Assembly (NCBI GenBank): GCA_035556515.1
Contig: DATMEO010000038.1
Coordinates: forward strand, 1 to 7,625
DNA length: 7,625 nt
Direction of reading: 5' to 3'
Origin: Gaiellasilicea sp035556515
Lineage (GTDB): Bacteria; Actinomycetota; Thermoleophilia; Gaiellales; Gaiellaceae
The translations under genes and the position numbers were made by a program. The notes under the pieces are model-generated. The model was given only the letters and a program-made list of their open reading frames with translations, made no database searches and was not told where the DNA came from. Positions 1 through 5,562 of the stretch are shown one piece after another (positions within the stretch are counted from its first letter, which is position 1; each line of letters begins with the position of its first letter).

Positions 1-1641
1 CTCGCCCTTCACCTCGTGTGGGACGCCGATCGCCGCCGCCTCGGCGACCGACGGATGGTCGAGCGCGGCCGACTCGAGCTCGGCCGGCCCGATCCGCTTG
101 CCCGCGATGTTGAGCGTGTCGTCGGAGCGGCCGTGCAGGAACCAGTAGCCGTCCTCGTCGACCGAGGCCCAGTCGCCGTGCGTCCAGACGCCCGGGAACC
201 GGCGCCAGTACGTCTCGAGGTAGCGCTCGTCGTCGCCCCAGACGCCGCGGGTCATCCCCGGCCAGGCGCGCGTGCAGACGAGCTCGCCGACCTCGCCGCG
301 GAGCGGCCGACCCTCAGGCGAGTAGACGTCCATCGCCTGGCCGAGCGCCGGGAAGCCGAGCGCGACCGGCTTCGTCGGGTCGGTCAGCGCCACCGAGAGG
401 AAGCACGCGCCCACCTCGGTGCCACCGGAGATGTTGACGATCGGGATTCGGCCGCCGCCGGCCACCTGCTCGTTCAGCCAGTCATACGGCCCCGCGTTCC
501 ACGGCTCGCCGGTGGTCGTGATCGCTCGCAGCGACGAGAAGTCGTGCTCGGGCACTCCCTTCGGGATCAGCGCCCTGATCAGCGTCGGCGAGACGCCCAG
601 CATCGTCACCCGCTCCTCCTCGACCAGTTTCCAGAGCCGGTCGTCCGGGCGGTCGGGCGCTCCTTCGATGTAGATCACGGCCGCCCCGAGCGCGCCGGCG
701 CCGACGACCGTCCACGGCCCCATGATCCAGCCCATGTCGGTGGCGAAGAGGACGCGGTCGCCGGAGCGGATGTCGGCCTGATAGGCCGCCTCGCGGGCGA
801 TCGAGAGCAGGAAGCCTCCGTGCACGTGCAGCGCTCCCTTCGGCCGGCCAGTCGTCCCGGACGTGTACGCGAGCAGATACGGATGCTCGGCTTCGACCTC
901 GAGCGGCGCCAGCTCGCCCGGACCGAGCTGGACGCTCCAGGTCCGGTCGGAGCGCGACCACTCGACGACGTGCTCCACGGTCGGCGACTCGCGCAGCGCC
1001 TCCTCGATCGTCTCGCGCATCGGCACGCGCGCGCCGCGGCGGAGCGAGTAGTCGGCTGTGATCACCGCCTTCGCGCCGGAGTCCTGGAGGCGCTGGACGA
1101 CGGCGGGCGCGGCGAAGCCGGAGAAGATCGGCACCTGGAGCGCGCCGATGTGGGCGCATGCGTGAGACGCAACGGCGGCCTCGGGCGCCATCGGCAGGTA
1201 GATCGCGACGCGGTCGCCGGAGCCGATGCCGAGCGACACGAGGGCCTCCGCGAGCTTGGTCACTTGCTCGGAGAGCTCCGTGAACGTCCACTCGTCGCGG
1301 AGCCCGTCCTCGGTCCGAAAGACCGCGGCGACCGCGTCGGGCGTGCGCTCCGCCCACGTGTGCACGCAGGCCTGGGCGATGTTCAGCCGCGCGCCCTCGA
1401 ACCACGTCGTCCACTCGATCCCGCGTGAGTCGTCGAGAACGCGGCCCCACGGGCGGGCGAGGTCGAGCTCGAGGTCGGCGGCGACGGCGCGCCAGAAACG
1501 ATCGGGCTCCTCGACGGAGATGCGGTGGAGTGAGGCGTAGCCGTCACACCCGAGGGCGCGGGCGAGACGGGTGATGTTCGCAGCCTCGAGCTGGGTCGCG
1601 GTCGGCGTCCAGGCGAACTTGACGTCAGTGTTAGCGATCAC
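1..1641 (-). CDS. Acyl-CoA synthetase (AMP-forming), acetyl/acetoacetyl-CoA synthetase-like; C-terminus outside window
   Basis: An adenylate-forming enzyme that would activate a carboxylic acid with ATP and join it to CoA in the cytoplasm. The minus-strand frame is open for 547 codons from a GTG at 1641 to base 1. The N-terminus has an ACAS_N-like segment (residues about 9-75, with FAWTPT and the EEPDRFWRAV stretch), then WFEGARLN. The AMP-binding core shows YTSGTTGRPKG (259-269), TGEPWN (377-382), SGGTE (405-409), HGDW (488-491) and GRSDDTLNIAGKRIG (504-518). The A10 lysine motif near the end would lie outside the window. The SGGTE motif replaces the WWQTETG of true acetyl-CoA synthetases and is closer to the SGGTD of acetoacetyl-CoA synthetases, so acetate is unlikely and the substrate is open. 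GTG 1641 is the only start between the upstream stop and the conserved N-terminus; its Shine-Dalgarno (AGG, 3 nt away) is poor. Confidence 0.93.
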   Translation of the reverse strand, partial: MIANTDVKFAWTPTATQLEAANITRLARALGCDGYASLHRISVEEPDRFWRAVAADLELDLARPWGRVLDDSRGIEWTTWFEGARLNIAQACVHTWAERTPDAVAAVFRTEDGLRDEWTFTELSEQVTKLAEALVSLGIGSGDRVAIYLPMAPEAAVASHACAHIGALQVPIFSGFAAPAVVQRLQDSGAKAVITADYSLRRGARVPMRETIEEALRESPTVEHVVEWSRSDRTWSVQLGPGELAPLEVEAEHPYLLAYTSGTTGRPKGALHVHGGFLLSIAREAAYQADIRSGDRVLFATDMGWIMGPWTVVGAGALGAAVIYIEGAPDRPDDRLWKLVEEERVTMLGVSPTLIRALIPKGVPEHDFSSLRAITTTGEPWNAGPYDWLNEQVAGGGRIPIVNISGGTEVGACFLSVALTDPTKPVALGFPALGQAMDVYSPEGRPLRGEVGELVCTRAWPGMTRGVWGDDERYLETYWRRFPGVWTHGDWASVDEDGYWFLHGRSDDTLNIAGKRIGPAELESAALDHPSVAEAAAIGVPHEVKGE

Positions 1642-1647
1642 TAACCT
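1619..1647 (+). promoter_or_regulatory. Promoter of the exporter-tetR operon
   Basis: TTGACG at 1619-1624 is followed by a 17-base spacer and TAACCT at 1642-1647, a good -35 and an acceptable actinobacterial TAnnnT -10. The start site would fall near 1653-1655, giving a leader of about 25 bases before the ATG at 1680. The -35 overlaps a perfect 8-base palindrome, TGACGTCA (1620-1627). Both repressor-like palindromes cover the spacer, the -10 and the start site. Confidence 0.6.
1630..1645. promoter_or_regulatory. Putative TetR operator, site 1
   Basis: GTTAGCGATCACTAAC is a 16-base palindrome with 7 of 8 base pairs matched. The size and the TTAG...CTAA arms are typical for operators of TetR-family proteins. 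It lies between the -35 and -10 of the exporter promoter and covers the GTG start codon of the divergent synthetase, so occupancy would block the first and could hinder the second. The tetR gene ends the operon read from this promoter. Binding by that protein is an inference. Confidence 0.6.
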
Positions 1648-1660
1648 AGTGCCCGCTAAC
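1645..1660. promoter_or_regulatory. Putative TetR operator, site 2 (degenerate, inverted)
   Basis: CCTAGTGCCCGCTAAC, read on the minus strand as GTTAGCGGGCACTAGG, agrees with site 1 in 12 of 16 positions but is itself a weaker palindrome (TAG...CTA arms). Its centre is 15 bp from that of site 1, over the -10 and start site of the exporter promoter. Two tandem sites at this spacing suggest two repressor dimers on partly opposite DNA faces. Confidence 0.45.
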
Positions 1661-1668
1661 GTCGGTCG

Positions 1669-1674
1669 AAGGGA
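1669..1674 (+). promoter_or_regulatory. Ribosome binding site of the MFS exporter
   Basis: AAGGGA lies 5 bases before the ATG at 1680 and supports that start over any upstream frame extension. Confidence 0.6.
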
Positions 1675-1679
1675 ACTTC

Positions 1680-3098
1680 ATGGCTCTCGCAATCTTCTCA
1701 GAGGAGCGGAGAAAGTGGTGGACGCTCGCCGCGGTCTCGTTCGGGCTCTTCATGATCATGCTCGACAACACGGTCGTGAACGTGGCGCTGCCGTCGATCC
1801 AGGAGGACCTCGGGGCAGGCCTCTCCGAGCTGCAGTGGATCGTCACCGGCTATGCGCTCAGCTTCGCGGCGCTGATGCTGATCGGCGGCAAGCTCGCCGA
1901 CGCGTACGGCCGCCGCCTCATCTTCGTGGTCGGGATCCTGGTCTTCACCGCCTCCTCGCTCTGGTGCGGTCTCGCCGATTCCGGGGAGATGCTGATCGCG
2001 GCCCGCGTCGTCCAGGGCATCGGCGCCGCGTTGATGAACCCGGCGACGCTGTCGATCATCGCCGCCACCTTCCCGCCGAAGCAGCGCGGGGCGGCGATCG
2101 GGATCTGGGCCGGTGTCTCGGCGCTGGCGCTCGCGATCGGCCCACTGGTCGGCGGTCTGCTCACCGAGCATCTCAGCTGGCACTGGATCTTCTTCATCAA
2201 CATTCCGGTCGGCGTGGTCGCGATCGCGGCCAGCTACCTCCTGATCACGGAATCGAAGGACGAGACGCACGAGAGCCTCGACCTGCCCGGTCTCGGCACG
2301 TCCGCGCTCGGCCTCTTCGCGCTCACCTACGGGCTGATCGAGGCGAACACGTACGGCTGGTCGTCCGCGCGGATCGTCGGCTCGTTCGCGGTCGCGGTCG
2401 TGTCTCTGGTCTCGTTCGTCGTGATCGAGCGGCGGCGGCGCTCGCCGATGCTCGACCTGAGCCTGTTCCGGAGCGGCACCTACACGGGCGCGAACGTCGC
2501 GATGCTGCTCGTCGCGCTGGCCATGTTCGGCGTCTTCTTCTTCGTCTCGCTCTACATGCAGAACGTGCTCGGCTACTCGGCCGTGCAGGCCGGCGCCGCC
2601 TTCCTGCCGATGACGGTGCTGATCATCCTCGTCGCGCCGATCGCGGGGAAGACGTCCGACCGGTTCGGCTCGCGGTGGCTGATGACGATCGGGATGGTGC
2701 TGCTCGGCGTCCAGCTGCTCTACCTCTCCCAGCTGAGCAGCACCGCCGACTTCTGGGATCTCCTGCCTGGCTTCGTCGTCGGCGGCGTCGGGATGGCGAT
2801 GGCGATGACACCGACCGCAGCGGCGGCGACGCGCGCCGTGCCGGTGCACAAGTCCGGCGTCGGCTCGGCCGTGCTGAACGCGATGCGGCAGGTCGGCGGC
2901 TCGATCGGGATCGCCCTGATGGGCGCGATCGTCGCCAACCAGGCGAGCGGCCGTCCCGGCATCGACGGGTTCATGGCCGGGTTCGAGCGCGCGCTGATCG
3001 TGGCGGCGGTGTTTGCGTTCGCCGGCTCGGTGGTCGCGTTCGCGCTCGTGCGCCAGGAGACCGAGCAGGAGCCCGTGCCGGTGGAGATCGCTGCGTGA
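1680..3098 (+). CDS. MFS transporter, DHA2 (EmrB/QacA) family drug exporter, 14 TM
   Basis: An inner-membrane proton-driven antiporter of 472 residues, the usual length for the 14-helix DHA2 group. Visible family motifs are LDNTVVNVALP in TM1 (residues 28-38, motif D1, with the acidic D29), WIVTGYAL (53-60), motif A GGKLADAYGRR (69-79) between TM2 and TM3, motif B RVVQGIGAA (109-117) in TM4, motif C ending GPLVGG (154-159) in TM5, and HWIFFINIPVG (168-178) before TM6. The rest is a regular run of hydrophobic segments with a short charged tail. The ATG at 1680 has a good ribosome binding site. Substrates cannot be read from sequence; DHA2 members export dyes, antibiotics, fatty acids or amino-acid-like compounds. 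It is the first gene of an operon with tetR, under what looks like TetR control, which fits an inducible efflux pump. Confidence 0.96.
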   Translation: MALAIFSEERRKWWTLAAVSFGLFMIMLDNTVVNVALPSIQEDLGAGLSELQWIVTGYALSFAALMLIGGKLADAYGRRLIFVVGILVFTASSLWCGLADSGEMLIAARVVQGIGAALMNPATLSIIAATFPPKQRGAAIGIWAGVSALALAIGPLVGGLLTEHLSWHWIFFINIPVGVVAIAASYLLITESKDETHESLDLPGLGTSALGLFALTYGLIEANTYGWSSARIVGSFAVAVVSLVSFVVIERRRRSPMLDLSLFRSGTYTGANVAMLLVALAMFGVFFFVSLYMQNVLGYSAVQAGAAFLPMTVLIILVAPIAGKTSDRFGSRWLMTIGMVLLGVQLLYLSQLSSTADFWDLLPGFVVGGVGMAMAMTPTAAAATRAVPVHKSGVGSAVLNAMRQVGGSIGIALMGAIVANQASGRPGIDGFMAGFERALIVAAVFAFAGSVVAFALVRQETEQEPVPVEIAA

Positions 3099-3703
3099 GC
3101 ACGACCGGACAGGCACGCCTGCCGGCGGCCGAGCGCCGGCAGGCGATCGTCGACGCAGCGCTCCGCGTCTTCGCAAACGGCAGCTACAGCGGTGCGACGA
3201 CGGCCGAGATCGCGCGTGAGGCCGGCATCTCCGAGCCGATTCTCTACCGCCACTTCTCCTCGAAGCGAGAGCTCTACCTCGCCTGCCTCGAGGCGGCGTG
3301 GGCTTCCCTGCGGGCCGCGTTCGACGCGAAGCTCGACGAGCTCGGCGACCGGGAGGCGGTCACGGCGATCGGCCAGGCGTCGCGCGAGTTTCACGCCTCC
3401 GGCGGGATCAAGCCGGTGACGCTCTGGGTCCAGGCGCTGACCGAGGCCGGCGAGGACGAGGAGATCCGCAACTTCCTGCGCCTGCAACTGCGGGAGGTCC
3501 ACGACTACGTCGCCGCCGCGGTCCGCCGGGCACAGGCGGCGGGAGGCGTCCCCGCCGACCGCGACCCCGACGCCGAGGCGTGGATCTTCGTCGGCGCCGC
3601 GCTGCTGCTCTCCTTCGCCGACCGCCTCGGCGGCCTTCTCGGCCCCGACGAGCTCGGCCGCATCGCCGCCGAACGCCGCCGCTGGCTCACCGGCTCCAAC
3701 TAG
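3095..3703 (+). CDS. TetR/AcrR-family transcriptional repressor
   Basis: A 202-residue DNA-binding regulator. The N-terminal TetR domain is clear: RRQAIVDAALRVFANGSYSGATTAEIAR covers helices 1-2 and the start of the HTH, and AGISEPILYRHFSSKRELY (residues 43-61) holds the recognition helix with the hallmark YRHF and SKREL. The C-terminal helical half is the variable ligand and dimer domain, so the inducer is unknown. The GTG start at 3095 overlaps the exporter stop (GTGA), so the two are translationally coupled. The likely role is to repress its own operon from the palindromes at 1630-1660 and to release them when a compound that the pump exports binds. This is inference from gene order and site form. 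No frameshift or missing motif is seen. Confidence 0.95.
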   Translation: MSTTGQARLPAAERRQAIVDAALRVFANGSYSGATTAEIAREAGISEPILYRHFSSKRELYLACLEAAWASLRAAFDAKLDELGDREAVTAIGQASREFHASGGIKPVTLWVQALTEAGEDEEIRNFLRLQLREVHDYVAAAVRRAQAAGGVPADRDPDAEAWIFVGAALLLSFADRLGGLLGPDELGRIAAERRRWLTGSN

Positions 3704-3752
3704 ACCCCGTTAGGCGACCGCGCGGCCGGTCGTGCCATGCCGGGAGCGAAGC

Positions 3753-3767
3753 GACCCTTTAGGGGTC
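3753..3767. repeat. Small hairpin after tetR
   Basis: GACCC and GGGTC form a 5-bp perfect stem around TTTAG, 50 bases after the tetR stop. There is no T-run behind it. It may be part of the 3' end structure of the operon transcript together with the larger inverted repeat that follows it. Confidence 0.4.
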
Positions 3768-3774
3768 TTGGCGC

Positions 3775-3806
3775 GGTTCGGGATCTGCACTCGCAGATCC
3801 CGAACC
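3775..3806. repeat. Perfect 14-bp inverted repeat with 4-nt loop
   Basis: GGTTCGGGATCTGC, loop ACTC, then the exact complement. The stem can be lengthened by GGCGC (3770-3774) with GCGCC (3812-3816) across a 5-base bulge (CGATT). It sits 71 bases after the tetR stop. No T-tract follows on either strand, so it is not a textbook intrinsic terminator, but as RNA it would be very stable and could protect or end the 3' side of the exporter-tetR message. A binding site or a mobile repeat remnant is also possible. Confidence 0.75.
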
Positions 3807-3824
3807 CGATTGCGCCCAGGTTCT

Positions 3825-3999
3825 AAATGTGAAACGTCCCCGGCTGCGGCTCCGGGGACGTTTCTTGAGGCAAGCTGCCACTGGGCGACACTCCGAGAGA
3901 CGTGACCCTGCGGCTCGATCACGGCCCTGCGGTTGCGGCGGTCGCCTTTGTCGGTGGCGCGCCCTTGCACTCGAGCCTGGCGTCGGCCGGTGCAAGTTG
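3825..3999 (-). ncRNA. Candidate structured small RNA (leftward)
   Basis: I recognise no known RNA family. The case rests on a strong promoter (4034-4006), a terminator-like hairpin about 170 bases on (3864-3831), no credible protein in between, and nested complementarity. CTTGCAC (3996-3990) pairs with GTGCAAG (3970-3964). GGCGAC (3946-3941) pairs with GTCGCC (3889-3884), enclosing GTGATC (3922-3917) with GGTCAC (3907-3902) with one G-U pair. The 8-mer CCGCAGGG occurs twice (3932-3925 and 3913-3906), the second copy running from the loop of the inner hairpin into its 3' arm, which would suit base-pairing to a target. Short stems in GC-rich DNA also arise by chance, hence the low confidence. 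Known 4.5S, tmRNA, RNase P and tRNA signatures are absent. Confidence 0.33.
3831..3864. terminator. Bidirectional terminator-like hairpin
   Basis: GAAACGTCCCCGG and CCGGGGACGTTTC form a perfect 13-bp stem around an 8-base loop (CTGCGGCT). A-rich bases at one foot and T-rich bases at the other mean that both strands present a GC-rich stem running into U residues: GTTTCTT rightward, GTTTCACATTT leftward. It would end rightward reading from tetR and leftward reading from the promoter at 4034-4006. No protein gene converges here from the right, so the leftward use would serve a non-coding transcript. Confidence 0.6.
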
Positions 4000-4005
4000 A
4001 GCCGC

Positions 4006-4034
4006 ACTGTACGAGCACTGTCCGAAAAAGTCAA
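4006..4034 (-). promoter_or_regulatory. Strong leftward promoter in the gap
   Basis: On the minus strand TTGACT (4034-4029), a 17-base spacer and TACAGT (4011-4006) make the best housekeeping-type promoter in the window. Transcription would begin near 3999 and run towards the back of tetR. There is no protein gene in that direction before the 13-bp hairpin, so it should make a short non-coding RNA or an antisense transcript of the tetR 3' end. The -35 is one of two GTCAAGT copies (4030-4036, 4043-4049), so the regulator of the rightward gene could also act here. Confidence 0.5.
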
Positions 4035-4042
4035 GTAGCTCG

Positions 4043-4072
4043 GTCAAGTGATTTGCTGTAGATTCACTTCAC
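4043..4072. promoter_or_regulatory. Dyad operator with -10 box upstream of the HTH-TPR gene
   Basis: GTCAAGTGA (4043-4051) and TCACTTCAC (4064-4072) are inverted copies matching at 8 of 9 positions, separated by 12 bases. Half-site centres are 21 bp apart, two helical turns, so a dimer could hold both from one DNA face. A TAnnnT -10 box, TAGATT (4059-4064), lies in the spacer and touches the right arm; no good -35 is seen for it. A third partial half-site, GTCAAGT, lies at 4030-4036. A -10 without a -35 inside a dyad suggests a regulated promoter, plausibly autoregulated by the downstream gene. Confidence 0.5.
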
Positions 4073-4118
4073 CGCTCGTTCTGAGCGACTCGACCCTCTG
4101 AAAATCCCCGCAAAGGGG
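4073..4118 (+). other. Short hairpins in the 5' leader of the HTH-TPR gene
   Basis: CGCTC (4073-4077) with GAGCG (4083-4087) and CCCC (4106-4109) with GGGG (4115-4118) make two small stems with 5-base loops in what would be a leader of about 120 nt. No known riboswitch motif is recognised. They may affect message stability or mean nothing. Confidence 0.25.
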
Positions 4119-4153
4119 TACGCGCGCCACTCCACTTCCCGCTTCACTCTGTC

Positions 4154-4179
4154 AACCGAGGTGTCCAGTGAACCGAGGT
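4154..4179 (+). repeat. Direct repeat just before the HTH-TPR start
   Basis: AACCGAGGT occurs perfectly at 4154-4162 and 4171-4179, 17 bases apart. The second copy contains GAGG, the only Shine-Dalgarno-like sequence for the ATG at 4191 (12 bases away). The first copy would compete for the same anti-SD. It could be a chance duplication or a site for translational or transcriptional control. Confidence 0.55.
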
Positions 4180-4190
4180 ATGCCGCCCCC

Positions 4191-5540
4191 ATGACCGAAA
4201 CCACCGCCGCCCACCGCACCGCCTCAGCTGCAGCCCCTTCGGGAGCGCGCTTGGGCGACCGCCTCCGCCTCCTCCGCGTCGCCGCCGGGCTGACGCAGAC
4301 GGAGCTCGCCGGGGACCGCTTTTCGAAGGAGTACGTCAGCCAGATCGAGCGCGGCAAGACGCGCCCGACCGCCGACACGGTGGAATGGCTGGCGCAGCGC
4401 CTCAACGTCGACCCCGCGTTCCTGTCGAGCGGCGTGTCGACCGACGAGCGCAGCCGGGTCGAGGCCCTGCTCGCGCGCGCCGAGGCGCTCTCGAAGGGGT
4501 ATCGCTACAAGGAGGCCGTCGACGCGTACGAGGACGTGCGCGCGGCCGTGTCGGCGACGAACTCGATCGAGCTCGACGTCCGCACGCGCTCGGGTGAGGC
4601 ATGGGCCCGCATGCAGGAGGGGGACGTCCGCACGGCGATCGACCTGCTGAACACCGCCCGGGCGCTCGCCGAGGGATCCGTCTTCTCCGACGTCGATCGC
4701 GCCGAGATCGTCTACATGCTCGGCGTCGCCCGGTACAAGCTTGCGAGCACGTCGACCGCGGTCGCCCTGCTCGACGAGGCCCTTTCGCTCGCCCAGAGCT
4801 CCGACCTCCCGTGCGACGGGCTCCGTTCGGACATCTACCACTGGCGCTCCCGGTGCCACCGCCGCCAGCGCGACTTCGAGGCGGCGCGCGAGGACGTCGA
4901 GCACGCGCTCGAGCTCGCGCAGGGCGTCGACGACCGCCCCAAGATGGCGGGCGCGTACTTCCAGGCGTCGCTCGTGGCCGAGCGCACGGGGCACTGGGTG
5001 CTCTCGCGCAACTACGCGGAGCGGGCGAAGAACCTCTACCAGGAGCTCGACGACGACCGGACCGTCGGCCGGCTGTTGAACAACCTCGGTGGCCTGAGCC
5101 TCCTGCTCGGAAAGCCGCATGAGGCGATCGAGCAGCTGAAGGCGTCGTTCGCCGTCGCGGTCGAGGTCGATTCGCAGGCGGACGCCGGCCAGGCCGTCAA
5201 CGGCCTCGCGACGGTGCATCTGCGCCTGGGCGAATGGGAAGCGGCCGAGGAGAACGCGCGCGAGGCGCTGCGTCTGCTCGAGGGCCGCGAAGACTTCCTC
5301 GACGAGATCGGCCAGGCACAGATCGTGCTCGGCCGCTCGCTGCTGGAGCGGGAACGCTTCGACGAGGCGGAGCAGTCGTTCCGCGCCGCCGATGCGAGCT
5401 TCGAGCAGCTCTCGTCGATCAGCCACCGCGCTGGGGCGTGGGTGGCATTGGGAGATCTTGCCGCGCGGCGCGGCGAGGACGTTGAAGCAGCTCGGCTGTA
5501 CCGGAATGCAGCCGAAGCCCTTCAGGACATGCGGTTCTAG
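4191..5540 (+). CDS. HTH (XRE/Cro) regulator with C-terminal TPR array, RRNPP-like
   Basis: A cytoplasmic 449-residue protein: a disordered Ala/Thr-rich start, an HTH domain (about 20-78; LGDRLRLLRVAAGLTQTELA, recognition region FSKEYVSQIERGKTRPT, then LAQRLNVDPAFL), and eight or nine TPR-like helical hairpins from about 86 to the C-terminus. Good examples are 169-201 (YMLGVARYKL), 292-322 (NNLGGLSLLLGKPHEAIEQL), 332-363 (NGLATVHLRLGEWEAAEENA) and 413-444. HTH plus TPR in this order and length is that of NprR-type RRNPP receptors, which bind re-imported secreted peptides in the TPR groove; many HTH-TPR proteins of actinobacteria have no known ligand. ATG 4191 is chosen for GAGG 12 bases upstream; GTG 4161 in the same frame has no room for a ribosome site and would add 10 residues. 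A 33-codon pre-peptide gene follows after 22 bases. Confidence 0.9.
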   Translation: MTETTAAHRTASAAAPSGARLGDRLRLLRVAAGLTQTELAGDRFSKEYVSQIERGKTRPTADTVEWLAQRLNVDPAFLSSGVSTDERSRVEALLARAEALSKGYRYKEAVDAYEDVRAAVSATNSIELDVRTRSGEAWARMQEGDVRTAIDLLNTARALAEGSVFSDVDRAEIVYMLGVARYKLASTSTAVALLDEALSLAQSSDLPCDGLRSDIYHWRSRCHRRQRDFEAAREDVEHALELAQGVDDRPKMAGAYFQASLVAERTGHWVLSRNYAERAKNLYQELDDDRTVGRLLNNLGGLSLLLGKPHEAIEQLKASFAVAVEVDSQADAGQAVNGLATVHLRLGEWEAAEENAREALRLLEGREDFLDEIGQAQIVLGRSLLERERFDEAEQSFRAADASFEQLSSISHRAGAWVALGDLAARRGEDVEAARLYRNAAEALQDMRF

Positions 5541-5547
5541 AAACGAG

Positions 5548-5558
5548 AAAGGAGGAGG
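5548..5558 (+). promoter_or_regulatory. Near-perfect ribosome binding site of the small gene
   Basis: AAAGGAGGAGG is fully complementary to the 16S tail over AAAGGAGG, with 7 bases between AGGAGG and the ATG at 5563. It is by far the best Shine-Dalgarno in the window and the main evidence that the short reading frame behind it is a real, highly translated gene. Confidence 0.85.
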
Positions 5559-5562
5559 CAAA

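Noticed and set aside
16..1428. A long rightward open frame of 470 codons
   Set aside because: It is antisense to the synthetase, whose frame shows all adenylation motifs; the rightward product is Arg/Ala/Asp-rich shadow sequence, common in GC-rich genes.
1643..1670. A leftward promoter for the synthetase (TTCGAC with TAGGTT on the minus strand)
   Set aside because: The start site would fall inside the coding sequence after GTG 1641, so it cannot produce the full protein; the real promoter is unresolved.
3775..3806. GGTTCGGGATC resembling a tRNA T-arm or an attachment site
   Set aside because: The T-arm consensus GGTTCGAATCC is not matched and the sequence is explained by the perfect inverted repeat. 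No integrase or second copy is seen.
3840..3900. A tRNA-like stretch on the minus strand (GCCCAGTGGCAGCTTGCC)
   Set aside because: It resembles a D-arm, but no anticodon stem, T-arm or acceptor stem can be built around it.
3710..4034. Open frames of 90-100 codons on the minus strand and one of 69 codons on the plus strand (3829-4038)
   Set aside because: They read through hairpins, have Arg-rich compositions without domain-like patterns and no ribosome sites.
4161..4190. GTG 4161 as the start of the HTH-TPR gene
   Set aside because: No Shine-Dalgarno fits before it and the added residues lie before an already variable tail; ATG 4191 is preferred, without certainty.
5392..5562. Upstream extension of the small secreted peptide frame to 5392
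   Set aside because: It would run out of frame through the regulator gene, while ATG 5563 has the ideal ribosome site and begins a signal peptide.
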